In this document: positions 16,910-25,139 of the stretch, piece after piece | Layout of the letters: each line of letters begins with the position of its first letter | Position numbering within the stretch: position 1 is the first letter of the stretch | NCBI RefSeq assembly: GCF_004208525.1 | Contig: NZ_SGIT01000005.1 | Location: 186,001-250,000 of the forward strand | DNA length: 64,000 nt | Direction of reading: 5' to 3' | DNA from: Sphingobacterium corticibacterium | GTDB taxonomy: Bacteria; Bacteroidota; Bacteroidia; Sphingobacteriales; Sphingobacteriaceae | Program-made: the position numbers and the translations under genes | Notes under the pieces: generated by a model | Told to the model about the DNA's origin: nothing | The model's database searches: none | Seen by the model: only the letters and a program-made list of their open reading frames with translations

Positions 16910-18772
16910 ATGACAACATATAACGAAGACAGTATACGTTCCTTAGATTGGAAAGAACACATCCGTCTGCGTCCGGGTATGTATATCGGGAAATTGGGAG
17001 ATGGTTCTGCTTATGACGATGGAATCTACGTATTGTTAAAGGAGATTGTTGACAACTCCATAGATGAATTCGTGATGGGAGCCGGCAAAACGATTGACAT
17101 CACCGTCCACGATAATAAAGTAGCGGTGCGTGATTATGGTCGTGGAATTCCTATTGGATCCGTAGTGGATGTGGTTTCTAAAATCAATACCGGTGGTAAA
17201 TATGACAGCAAAGCATTCCAAAAATCTGTAGGCCTAAACGGTGTGGGAACGAAAGCGGTAAATGCGCTTTCTGATCAGTTTACCGTACAGTCGTATCGTC
17301 AAGGGGTGACGCGTATCGCACAGTTTCAACGCGGCGAATTAGTGACTGACGAGCAAAAAGAAACCACACAACGCAATGGTACCGCAACAAGCTTTTATCC
17401 CGATGAAACGATTTTCCGGAACTACAAGTTCCGTATGGAGTTTGTCGAAAACATGATATGGAACTACGTGTTTCTTAATGCCGGACTGACAATCAATTTC
17501 AACGGACAAAAGTTTGTTTCTGAACATGGGCTCAAAGACTTGCTCGAACGCAATATTGACGCCGAATCCATGCGCTATCCTATTATTCATTTAAGAGGTG
17601 AGGATATTGAAATAGCGTTGACCCACGGTCAGCAATATGGTGAGGAATACTATTCGTTTGTAAATGGCCAACACACGACGCAAGGTGGCACGCACCAAGC
17701 AGCATTCCGCGAAGCCGTTGTAAAAACCGTTCGGGAATTTTATAAAAAGGAATTTGATGCTTCCGATATCCGGTCGTCTATTATTGGAGCAATTGCGATC
17801 AAAGTACAAGAACCGGTATTTGAGTCGCAAACAAAAACAAAACTTGGATCACAAAGCATCGGTCCTGAAGGTCCGACGGTCCGTACGTTTATCAACGATT
17901 TTGTCAAAAAGGCACTAGACGATTACCTGCACAAAAATTCGACGACGGCTGACGCCCTGCTCAAACGTATCTTGCAATCAGAACGTGAGCGAAAAGATAT
18001 TGCAGGTATTAAGAAGCTTGCTAATGAACGCGCCAAGAAAGCGTCTTTGCACAATCGAAAACTACGTGACTGCAAGATTCACTTTAACGATAAAAACGAA
18101 CGCAACCTAGAAACAACTTTGTTTATCACAGAGGGGGATTCGGCAAGTGGCTCCATTACCAAATCGCGTGATGTACAAACCCAAGCGGTATTCAGTCTGA
18201 AAGGGAAACCCTTGAACTCTTATGGCATGTCGAAGAAAATCGTCTATGAGAATGAGGAGTTTAATTTATTGCAACATGCCTTGAATATTGAAGACGGACT
18301 GGACGGACTGCGTTATAACAATATCGTTATCGCGACAGATGCGGACGTGGATGGTATGCACATCCGTTTGCTGTTACTCACTTTCTTTTTGCAATTTTTT
18401 CCGGATTTGGTCAAAGCTGGACATGTATCTATTTTGCAAACGCCACTATTCCGTGTACGAAATAAAAAGGAAACCATCTATTGCTATTCGGATGAGGAAC
18501 GTCAACGTGCTATTTCCAAATTAGGTGGTAAACCGGAGATAACCCGGTTCAAGGGTTTAGGTGAGATTTCCCCATCCGAATTCGGACTTTTCATTGGCAA
18601 AGACATACGTTTGGACCCCGTGATTCTTTCAAAGGACAACAAACTTCCGCAATTGTTGGAATATTATATGGGCAAAAATACACCCGATAGGCAAAAACAT
18701 ATTGTGGAAAACCTACGCATTGAAATCGATCTAGAAGAAGAACTTGCTAAAGCTGCTGCCGTTGCCTCCTAA
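16910..18772 (+). CDS. parE: DNA topoisomerase IV subunit B
   Basis: The 620-residue subunit drives ATP-dependent decatenation of daughter chromosomes together with ParC. The GHKL ATPase domain shows RLRPGMYIG, EIVDNSIDEF (with the catalytic Glu and Asn), RDYGRGIP and GLNGVGTKAVNALS. The transducer lysine lies in SQTKTKLG. The TOPRIM domain has ITEGDSASGS and the metal-binding DADVDGMHIR. The wording of these motifs and the absence of a long insertion fit Bacteroidota ParE better than GyrB. parC is not downstream; purU follows after 30 bases in the same direction. Confidence 0.9.
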   Translation: MTTYNEDSIRSLDWKEHIRLRPGMYIGKLGDGSAYDDGIYVLLKEIVDNSIDEFVMGAGKTIDITVHDNKVAVRDYGRGIPIGSVVDVVSKINTGGKYDSKAFQKSVGLNGVGTKAVNALSDQFTVQSYRQGVTRIAQFQRGELVTDEQKETTQRNGTATSFYPDETIFRNYKFRMEFVENMIWNYVFLNAGLTINFNGQKFVSEHGLKDLLERNIDAESMRYPIIHLRGEDIEIALTHGQQYGEEYYSFVNGQHTTQGGTHQAAFREAVVKTVREFYKKEFDASDIRSSIIGAIAIKVQEPVFESQTKTKLGSQSIGPEGPTVRTFINDFVKKALDDYLHKNSTTADALLKRILQSERERKDIAGIKKLANERAKKASLHNRKLRDCKIHFNDKNERNLETTLFITEGDSASGSITKSRDVQTQAVFSLKGKPLNSYGMSKKIVYENEEFNLLQHALNIEDGLDGLRYNNIVIATDADVDGMHIRLLLLTFFLQFFPDLVKAGHVSILQTPLFRVRNKKETIYCYSDEERQRAISKLGGKPEITRFKGLGEISPSEFGLFIGKDIRLDPVILSKDNKLPQLLEYYMGKNTPDRQKHIVENLRIEIDLEEELAKAAAVAS

Positions 18773-18802
18773 AAAGGCAATGGTATTTACTACAACTAAA
18801 TA

Positions 18803-19645
18803 ATGAACAATCAAACCTTAATACTGATCCAGTGCCAAGATGCGGTGGGCCTGGTTGCCAGTGTCGCTCATATCATCGCCAAACATCATTTGAACATCGT
18901 AACCATGCGGGAATTTGTAGATGAAGAAAATCACAAATTCTTCGTCCGTGTAGTGTGCAGTGGCGTACCAGCGGCTACGGCACTATTGCAACAGGATTTG
19001 GAAGAGAACCTACCTGCCCGGGCACAAGTGTCCATCAATCCTGCTCGCGAAAAGAAACTCGTTATATTAGTCACGAAAGAACATCATTGTCTTGCGGACA
19101 TCCTGGTCCGTCATTTCTTCAAGACACTGAATGCTTCTATAAAAGCAGTCGTTGGGAATTACGACACGCTGCAAGAATTCACCGAAAAATTCGATATTCC
19201 TTATCACTGTGTATCGCATGAGAACAAAAGCAAGGAAGAATTTGAACAGGAACTGGCAGACACCATTATGCCATACCAACCAGATTATATTGTATTAGCA
19301 AAGTTTATGCGGATTCTCTCACCAGCTTTCGTCGCAAAATTTGAGAATAAGCTTATTAATATCCACCATTCTTTCCTTCCCGCTTTTATTGGTGCAAACC
19401 CCTATCGACAGGCTTACAAACGAGGGGTAAAAATTATCGGTGCAACAGCACATTACGTCACCAACGACTTGGATGAAGGCCCTATTATTGTGCAACGTAC
19501 CAAATCAATCAACCATAGCTATGATGTTCCCAATTTGGTTACCGCAGGAAAGGAAATCGAAAAGGCGGTATTAAGCCATGCCATCCATTTGTTAACGGAA
19601 GACCGGGTAATGTTGCAGGGCAACAAGACGATTGTTTTTGAGTAG
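18803..19645 (+). CDS. purU: Formyltetrahydrofolate deformylase
   Basis: PurU (280 residues) hydrolyses 10-formyl-tetrahydrofolate to formate and tetrahydrofolate, balancing one-carbon pools. Residues 1-85 form an ACT-type regulatory domain (LILIQCQDAVGLVASVAHII). The C-terminal formyltransferase fold shows LAKFMRILSP, the catalytic INIHHSFLPAFIGANPY and GATAHYVTNDLDEGPII. The length matches the family. It probably shares a transcript with parE, although the roles are unrelated, and is followed by a hairpin and T-run. Confidence 0.94.
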   Translation: MNNQTLILIQCQDAVGLVASVAHIIAKHHLNIVTMREFVDEENHKFFVRVVCSGVPAATALLQQDLEENLPARAQVSINPAREKKLVILVTKEHHCLADILVRHFFKTLNASIKAVVGNYDTLQEFTEKFDIPYHCVSHENKSKEEFEQELADTIMPYQPDYIVLAKFMRILSPAFVAKFENKLINIHHSFLPAFIGANPYRQAYKRGVKIIGATAHYVTNDLDEGPIIVQRTKSINHSYDVPNLVTAGKEIEKAVLSHAIHLLTEDRVMLQGNKTIVFE

Positions 19646-19656
19646 AGATCCTATAG

Positions 19657-19679
19657 AAAAATGATTTGAATCATTTTTT
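19657..19679 (+). terminator. Probable terminator of purU
   Basis: AAAAATGATT (19657-19666) and AATCATTTTT (19669-19678) pair with a nominal 2-base loop that must open further, and the stem ends in a T-run. It lies 12 bases after the stop. Confidence 0.5.
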
Positions 19680-19744
19680 AAAGGCGTATGCGTTATTTTA
19701 TACCTGCGTGAAATTACTGTATTTTGTAATGACACACATTATAT

Positions 19745-21514
19745 ATGAAACACGCATTCCACATCCCTGTATTAGGGTTAGCTTTCTCCATTGACTCTCC
19801 ATTAAAAGTTGCAAAATTTGGTATCTCTTCGGTTATGTCTATTGTAGACGATGAGCTTATCGAGCGTATGCGAGCGTTCCATGCACAAGAAAACCAGCTT
19901 TATTACGTTTCCATAAAGAAAACCGAGAAAGATTATCGTGCCAAGCGAATTACGGCTTATCTCAATTTAGTACAACAAATTATTGATATGCAGATTTTCC
20001 ATATCAAGAACGAGGAATTCTCACCAGATTCTGACTTAACAAAATATTTTGAACTATTGCCGGATAGTGACTTCAGCAAGCGACGTTACAAAACAATGTT
20101 AGAAACGGAGGGGGTAGCTCAAAAAACGGCTCTACAAGAAGAATTAAAAACAATGGTGGTGCCGGGAGAAATCGATGTCAATATTATGGCAAAAGTCGAT
20201 AAACTCAACGTGGATGCAAAGGGAAATAAGTTAGACGAAAAATATTCGGATGCTTTGGCAGCATTACGAGGTTTCGCGCAATCTAACTTACGGTCTTCCG
20301 TTGTGTTGTCAGCCGGTATGAATCCCCGTTTATACAATTACCTTACCGAATTGCCGCCCTTCTTCCCAAACCGATATGGGGTATTGGAAAAGAAAATTAT
20401 ATTGAAAGTATCCGACTATCGATCTGCCTATATTCAAGCGAAATATCTTGCTAAAAAAGGATTGTGGGTTTCTGAGTTCCGTATAGAGTCTGGCTTAAAT
20501 TGTGGTGGACACGCGTTTGCAACAGAGGGTTATTTACTCGGTCCTATTCTGGAAGAGTTTAAACAAAAGAAAGAAGAGCTTGTTCAAGAGCTTTCCAGTA
20601 TATACAGAGCAGCTCTACTTGAAAAGGGCACATCGAATGTCCATACGCTCCCCATTAAATTTGCTGTACAGGGAGGAATAGGAACGGCTGAAGAACAGGT
20701 ATTTCTTTTAACTTATTATGGTTTTGATAGCGCAGGGTGGGGATCTCCGTTTTTATTAGTTCCCGAAGCGACGACAGTGGATGACGATACATTAACGCAA
20801 TTAATACGGGCGGATAAATCGGATTTCTATCTAAGTGACTCTTCTCCACTCGGTGTTCCTTTCAATAATTTTAAGGGAAGTACAGCGGAACAAAGACGAA
20901 TGGAACGTATAGCTAAAGGTGTTCCGGGAAGTCCTTGTACAAAAAAATATTTGGTATCCAACACCGAGTTTTCAGAAGAACCTATATGTACGGCTTCCCG
21001 TGTTTATCAACATGCTAAAATTAACGAATTAAAAAGTCGCACGCTTCCCGATGCTGAATTTCAGTCGCAGTTTGATAAAATTACAGCGAAAACCTGCTTA
21101 TGTGAGGGACTTGCCGCGTCTGCCTATTTAAAATATAACATACAGAAGCCAAAAGAGAGCACGGCAGTTTCTATCTGTCCTGGTCCAAATACGGCATACT
21201 TTGAAGACACCTACACACTAAAAGAAATGGTAGACCATATATATGGCCGTCGTCCTTTAGCTTTGAAAGAAAGACCGTCTATTTTTCTAAACGAATTGCA
21301 CCTTTATGTAGAATATCTCAAAAATATGGCAAAAAACAGCTTCGACGATGTAAAAAAGCTGAAAGTTATCCAGAAATTCAAAGATCAACTGCTACGGGGA
21401 GTAGCTTATTACCGCACAATAACCAATGAAATGGAGAAGTTTGGGTTTAAAGAAACACGAAGTTTTTTATCGATGCTAAGTAATTACGAGGAGGAATTGA
21501 AAGGTCAGGGATAA
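19745..21514 (+). CDS. Nitronate monooxygenase-like TIM-barrel protein with Cys-rich C-terminus, function unknown
   Basis: The protein has 589 residues and no signal peptide. Several segments recall the FMN TIM barrel of nitronate monooxygenase/2-nitropropane dioxygenase: IPVLGLAFSIDSPLKVAKFG at the first strand, LNCGGHAFATEG (Cys253, Gly-Gly-His 254-256) resembling the family's EAGGH loop, and AVQGGIGTAEEQ followed by YGFDSAGWGSPFLLVPEAT, like the phosphate-binding strands. About 150 residues (40-190) are inserted after the first strand. The C-terminal region has Cys398, Cys415, Cys451, Cys453 and Cys478, enough for a metal or Fe-S site. Family members are usually near 320-360 residues. It is a single gene with an ATG at 19745. 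The flavoprotein assignment is inference. Confidence 0.55.
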   Translation: MKHAFHIPVLGLAFSIDSPLKVAKFGISSVMSIVDDELIERMRAFHAQENQLYYVSIKKTEKDYRAKRITAYLNLVQQIIDMQIFHIKNEEFSPDSDLTKYFELLPDSDFSKRRYKTMLETEGVAQKTALQEELKTMVVPGEIDVNIMAKVDKLNVDAKGNKLDEKYSDALAALRGFAQSNLRSSVVLSAGMNPRLYNYLTELPPFFPNRYGVLEKKIILKVSDYRSAYIQAKYLAKKGLWVSEFRIESGLNCGGHAFATEGYLLGPILEEFKQKKEELVQELSSIYRAALLEKGTSNVHTLPIKFAVQGGIGTAEEQVFLLTYYGFDSAGWGSPFLLVPEATTVDDDTLTQLIRADKSDFYLSDSSPLGVPFNNFKGSTAEQRRMERIAKGVPGSPCTKKYLVSNTEFSEEPICTASRVYQHAKINELKSRTLPDAEFQSQFDKITAKTCLCEGLAASAYLKYNIQKPKESTAVSICPGPNTAYFEDTYTLKEMVDHIYGRRPLALKERPSIFLNELHLYVEYLKNMAKNSFDDVKKLKVIQKFKDQLLRGVAYYRTITNEMEKFGFKETRSFLSMLSNYEEELKGQG

Positions 21515-21524
21515 GAAAAGCCCG

Positions 21525-22445
21525 CTATGTTATCTTTCTAAATTTTCCAAAAACGCCTAACGGGAGTTTGGAACCTGCAGTTGCTTGTAAATAAAGTTCT
21601 CCGATCTCTAGGTTTTCCACTTGTGGGAAAGCCGTTCGTATTAGGTTCTCCACGATGACGGAAGAAAAACCCAAAGAATAGGTATTCAAAATGAGAAAAT
21701 GTTCTTTTGGATCGAGGAGTTGTACGACATCACGCATCATCTCCATAATATGATCTTCGAGTTTCCATTTTTCGCCTTTGGGTCCATGGCCGTATGCGGG
21801 AGGATCCAATATAATACCGTGGTATTTATTGCCACGCTTTAATTCTCGTTTTACAAATTTAAGCGCATCCTCTACTACCCAACGGATATTATCTAGGCCT
21901 GATAGTTCTTGGTTTTCGTTCGCCCAGGTAACAACCTGTTTAATAGAATCAACATGGGTCGTGTCTGCCCCTGCAGCTTTTGCGATCAACGAGGCCCCAC
22001 CGGTGTAAGCGAATAAATTAAGTACTTTAGGATGAGGTGCACTAAACGACTTGACAGATTCGGAAATATAGTCCCAGTTCACAGCTTGCTCCGGAAATAT
22101 GCCCACGTGCTTGAATGATGTCAACCCTAACCGAAATTTAATCGCTACATCGTTATTTTTGTATTCGATATGCCAACGATCCCGGATGCTGGGGCTCTTC
22201 TTTAGCCAATCTCCGGACGTCGCAGAACGTCCTTTAAACCGGATATGATGTCTTTTCGTCCATTCGGCTTCCGATAAAGTTTTCGGCCACACCGCTTGTG
22301 GTTCCGGACGGATCAAGAGCACATCACCGAAACGCTCCAGCTTTTCAAAATCACCGCAATCGATAAGTTCATAATCCTCCCAGTGGTGTGGTGTAAGAAG
22401 TTGTATATTTGTTGTAGAAGTCAATTTTAGATATTTTGATGTCAA
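21525..22445 (-). CDS. Class I SAM-dependent methyltransferase, RlmI/RlmK-like
   Basis: The protein has 306 residues. The SAM-binding core shows VLNLFAYTGGASLIAKAAGA, THVDSIKQVVTWANEN and ILDPPAYGHGPKGEKWKL; the DPPA/S motif and FAYTG are typical of 23S rRNA methyltransferases of the RlmI/RlmL type. The N-terminal 100 residues (DVLLIRPEPQAVW) lack a clear PUA domain, so the exact target is uncertain. The start appears to be TTG (complement of CAA at 22443-22445): an in-frame stop lies six bases upstream and no ATG is near. An exact -7 box lies 14 bases upstream of it. Confidence 0.8.
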   Translation of the reverse strand: MTSKYLKLTSTTNIQLLTPHHWEDYELIDCGDFEKLERFGDVLLIRPEPQAVWPKTLSEAEWTKRHHIRFKGRSATSGDWLKKSPSIRDRWHIEYKNNDVAIKFRLGLTSFKHVGIFPEQAVNWDYISESVKSFSAPHPKVLNLFAYTGGASLIAKAAGADTTHVDSIKQVVTWANENQELSGLDNIRWVVEDALKFVKRELKRGNKYHGIILDPPAYGHGPKGEKWKLEDHIMEMMRDVVQLLDPKEHFLILNTYSLGFSSVIVENLIRTAFPQVENLEIGELYLQATAGSKLPLGVFGKFRKIT

Positions 22446-22458
22446 ATATTAGACGCCA

Positions 22459-22466
22459 CAAAGATA
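22459..22466 (-). promoter_or_regulatory. -7 box of the methyltransferase gene
   Basis: The minus strand reads TATCTTTG, an exact TAnnTTTG match. It ends 13 bases before the TTG start, which supports that unusual start. Confidence 0.55.
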
Positions 22467-22489
22467 GACATTCGCTTGGAGATGTTGCA

Positions 22490-23245
22490 CTATTTTATGG
22501 AATCTCTCGCAGCCTTCATGAGCGGACTGGCAAAGACAAAATCATTCAATTCCTGCACATCCGAACGCAACATTTCCTCATTGGATCCTTCCCAGAATTT
22601 TTGGCCGTTATATAAAAACAAAATATAATCGCCTATGCCCATCACCGAGTTCATGTCATGTGTTACTACTAACGTCGTACATTGATATTCCTCCGTTAAC
22701 TCTTGGATTAACTCATCAATCAATATCGAGGTGGCAGGATCGAGACCAGAATTCGGCTCATCACAAAATAAATATTTAGGACTCATGCTAATAGCTCGTG
22801 CAATACCGACCCTTTTTTTCATCCCTCCTGAAAGTTCGGATGGATATAATTTATTAACGTTTTTCAGATTTACACGGTCTAGACAGAAATTAGCACGTTC
22901 TGTTTTTTCCGCTTGGCTCATATCCGTAAACATGCTCAATGCAAAAATAATATTCTGTTCGACCGTCATAGAGTCGAACAAAGCGGAGTTTTGAAACAAC
23001 ATTCCTAGATTCTTTCGGATAGGAATGCGTTCTTCAAAATCCATTCCGGTAAACTCTTGCTGATCAAAAAATACTTTCCCCTGGTCGGGCTCGTGGAGAC
23101 CAACAATACACTTCAGTAAGGTACTCTTACCGGAACCCGATCCCCCGATAATCAAGTTCACTTTGCCGGGTTCAAAAATGGCATCGATTCCTTTCAATAC
23201 CTCGTTGTCACCAAATGACTTGTATATATTTTGAATCTCAATCAT
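22490..23245 (-). CDS. mlaF: ABC transporter ATPase, MlaF type
   Basis: The 251-residue ATPase shows Walker A (IGGSGSGKSTLL), Q-loop (MLFQNSALFDSMTV), signature (LSGGMKKRVGIARAIS), Walker B (YLFCDEPNSGLDP) and H-loop (VVTHDM). The SALFDSMTV stretch and the paired MlaE permease identify the Mla/phospholipid-trafficking group that maintains outer-membrane lipid asymmetry. It follows mlaE by 10 bases on the same strand. The MlaD-type substrate-binding subunit is not adjacent downstream: the next gene is the methyltransferase. Confidence 0.92.
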   Translation of the reverse strand: MIEIQNIYKSFGDNEVLKGIDAIFEPGKVNLIIGGSGSGKSTLLKCIVGLHEPDQGKVFFDQQEFTGMDFEERIPIRKNLGMLFQNSALFDSMTVEQNIIFALSMFTDMSQAEKTERANFCLDRVNLKNVNKLYPSELSGGMKKRVGIARAISMSPKYLFCDEPNSGLDPATSILIDELIQELTEEYQCTTLVVTHDMNSVMGIGDYILFLYNGQKFWEGSNEEMLRSDVQELNDFVFASPLMKAARDSIK

Positions 23246-23255
23246 AAATTTATTA

Positions 23256-23990
23256 CTACAACATTAATGCGGTAATGATATAATCGCAGGCCAAAATCGC
23301 GATACAACCAATGACCACGGCTTGCGTACCGGCCTGTCCGACCTCCAATGCACCACCTCTAACATAAAACCCTTTATATGCAGGAACCGAGGTAATGATA
23401 AAACCATAAATGATGGCTTTAACAATGGCAACGGTCACTGTAAAGCCATTGAAACCTTCTTGTATACCTTGTATATAATCCGATGGTGCGACTGCTCCTG
23501 ATAAACTACCTCCTATTAAACCACCGGCGATAGCACAGAAAATAGCGATTATAACCAATACGGGAACCATAATCACACCCGCAAGAATCTTCGGGAGGAT
23601 TAAGAAACCAGGTGCATTTATCCCCATAATCTCCAACGCATCTATTTGCTCCGTTACACGCATCGAACCAATCTGAGAGGAAATAGCGGAGCCCACCTTC
23701 CCCATCAATACCAAACCCGAAATGGTAGGACCCAATTCTAAAATATTAGAATCCCGGTTGATCTGTCCGATAACGGTGCTTGGAATAAGATCAGAGACCA
23801 ACTGAAAGGCAATTTGCAGTGTCATAACCGCTCCGATGAATGTAGAAATAATCAAAATTAAGCTTAATGAGCCTATCCCTATTTCGTTCATTTCATGAAA
23901 AATCTCTTTTAAATATATTTTCCATTTCTCAGGTTTTTTGAAAACCTTCCTCAACAACAAGATATAAGAACCAAAATGATGAAATATCAT
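23256..23990 (-). CDS. mlaE: MlaE-family ABC transporter permease
   Basis: The permease (244 residues) belongs to the MlaE/YrbE family: about five hydrophobic segments, an amphipathic N-terminus (LRKVFKKPEKWKIYLKEIFHEM) and the conserved segment LGPTISGLVLMGKVGSAISSQ, followed by RVTEQIDALEIMGI. It forms the membrane part of a phospholipid transporter with MlaF. It is the first gene of the pair, divergent from the LiaF-like gene. Confidence 0.92.
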   Translation of the reverse strand: MIFHHFGSYILLLRKVFKKPEKWKIYLKEIFHEMNEIGIGSLSLILIISTFIGAVMTLQIAFQLVSDLIPSTVIGQINRDSNILELGPTISGLVLMGKVGSAISSQIGSMRVTEQIDALEIMGINAPGFLILPKILAGVIMVPVLVIIAIFCAIAGGLIGGSLSGAVAPSDYIQGIQEGFNGFTVTVAIVKAIIYGFIITSVPAYKGFYVRGGALEVGQAGTQAVVIGCIAILACDYIITALML

Positions 23991-24128
23991 AGAATAATCG
24001 ACCTTTCGTTAAATACTATTGCAATATACACATTTGCATGGAAGATATTTCACCGATAGAATGGTTTATTTCACCGAAAGTATTTATCATATAACCTAAA
24101 AGGGATTTTATAGAAAAATCGTAACTTG

Positions 24129-24136
24129 TAGCTTTG
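24129..24136 (+). promoter_or_regulatory. -7 box of the LiaF-like gene
   Basis: TAGCTTTG, an exact TAnnTTTG match, ends 21 bases before the ATG at 24158. It explains the spurious upstream TTG at 24134. Confidence 0.55.
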
Positions 24137-24157
24137 AGCTGTTATATTTACAGAAGT

Positions 24158-25084
24158 ATGGAAAATAAGATAACATCCGGAATTTGGTTTGTCTTTATAG
24201 GTGTGGTGCTTTTATTACACAACCTCGACATTATACATTTTAATTTTTGGGCAATAATCAAATACTGGCCGTTGCTCATTGTTATCGCCGGAGTCAACCT
24301 AATCGCCCAAGACAAACTGTATGGAAACTATATTAAAATTGGCTGTAACCTACTATTTTTAGGGTGGATTTTGTATGTGGGCATGTCGGCGTCTAAAGCG
24401 GATTGGACAGAACCCCTGTATAACAACAAATACATTAATATCGATAATACGGACAAGGATGCTACGCTATCCGATCTGGTTCAGATCCCGTTTGATTCGG
24501 CAATGAAAGAGTCGGCCCTAGAGTTTAATGGAGGAGCGGGGAAATTTGAGATGAAGGTTGAAGAAAAGAACAACCTCGTATCGGCTAGGTCTAAGGCCAA
24601 CGACATGGGTATGAGTATGAAAACAGCACTAGAAGACGGTAAACAAAAAGTCGTTATCAATGCGAAACCTACCTCAAAAGGCAAAAAGTCAGACGCAGTT
24701 CTTCTAAATCTTCATGCCGATGTGCGCTGGAACCTAAATTTAAATTATGGCGCAGCTAATATCAACGGCGATTTGTCTACGCTAAAATTCGGACACCTTG
24801 AGATCAACACCGGGGCAAGCAACATGAACCTAACATTAGGGCTCCCACAAGTACATAATTCAAAAATTGACATCGCTACCGCCGCTTCAAAAATCCATTT
24901 CCGCATTCCAAAAGAGGCCGCCATTAAAGTAGAATATACATCGATCTTATCGAAAAACTCATTCGAAGGTTTTGAAACCAACGAAAGTGGTATTGCAAAA
25001 ACAGCAAATTACGACGAAGCGGAGAATAAATTTAATATTGAGCTGGAAGGAGCTGCCAATAATTTCACCATAACCCGATATTGA
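24158..25084 (+). CDS. LiaI-LiaF-like membrane protein with toastrack-type domain
   Basis: The protein has 308 residues from the ATG at 24158. The N-terminus has three to four membrane helices of the LiaI-LiaF-like (DUF5668) kind: SGIWFVFIGVVLLLHNLDII, then WAIIKYWPLLIVIAGVNLI and a further helix ending near residue 78. The remaining 220 residues are predicted beta-rich (GGAGKFEMKV, LNYGAANINGDLS, LEINTGASNMNLTLG) and resemble the LiaF C-terminal/toastrack domain. In Firmicutes LiaF represses a cell-envelope stress system; no histidine kinase or regulator is adjacent here, so the role is unknown. Confidence 0.75.
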   Translation: MENKITSGIWFVFIGVVLLLHNLDIIHFNFWAIIKYWPLLIVIAGVNLIAQDKLYGNYIKIGCNLLFLGWILYVGMSASKADWTEPLYNNKYINIDNTDKDATLSDLVQIPFDSAMKESALEFNGGAGKFEMKVEEKNNLVSARSKANDMGMSMKTALEDGKQKVVINAKPTSKGKKSDAVLLNLHADVRWNLNLNYGAANINGDLSTLKFGHLEINTGASNMNLTLGLPQVHNSKIDIATAASKIHFRIPKEAAIKVEYTSILSKNSFEGFETNESGIAKTANYDEAENKFNIELEGAANNFTITRY

Positions 25085-25122
25085 TATAGCATATTGCAAA
25101 AAGTAAAATGAGAAAAAAACGC

Positions 25123-25130
25123 TAACTTTG
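25123..25130 (+). promoter_or_regulatory. -7 box of ispG
   Basis: TAACTTTG, an exact TAnnTTTG match, ends 9 bases before the ATG at 25140, predicting a near-leaderless mRNA. Confidence 0.6.
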
Positions 25131-25139
25131 TACCTACGC

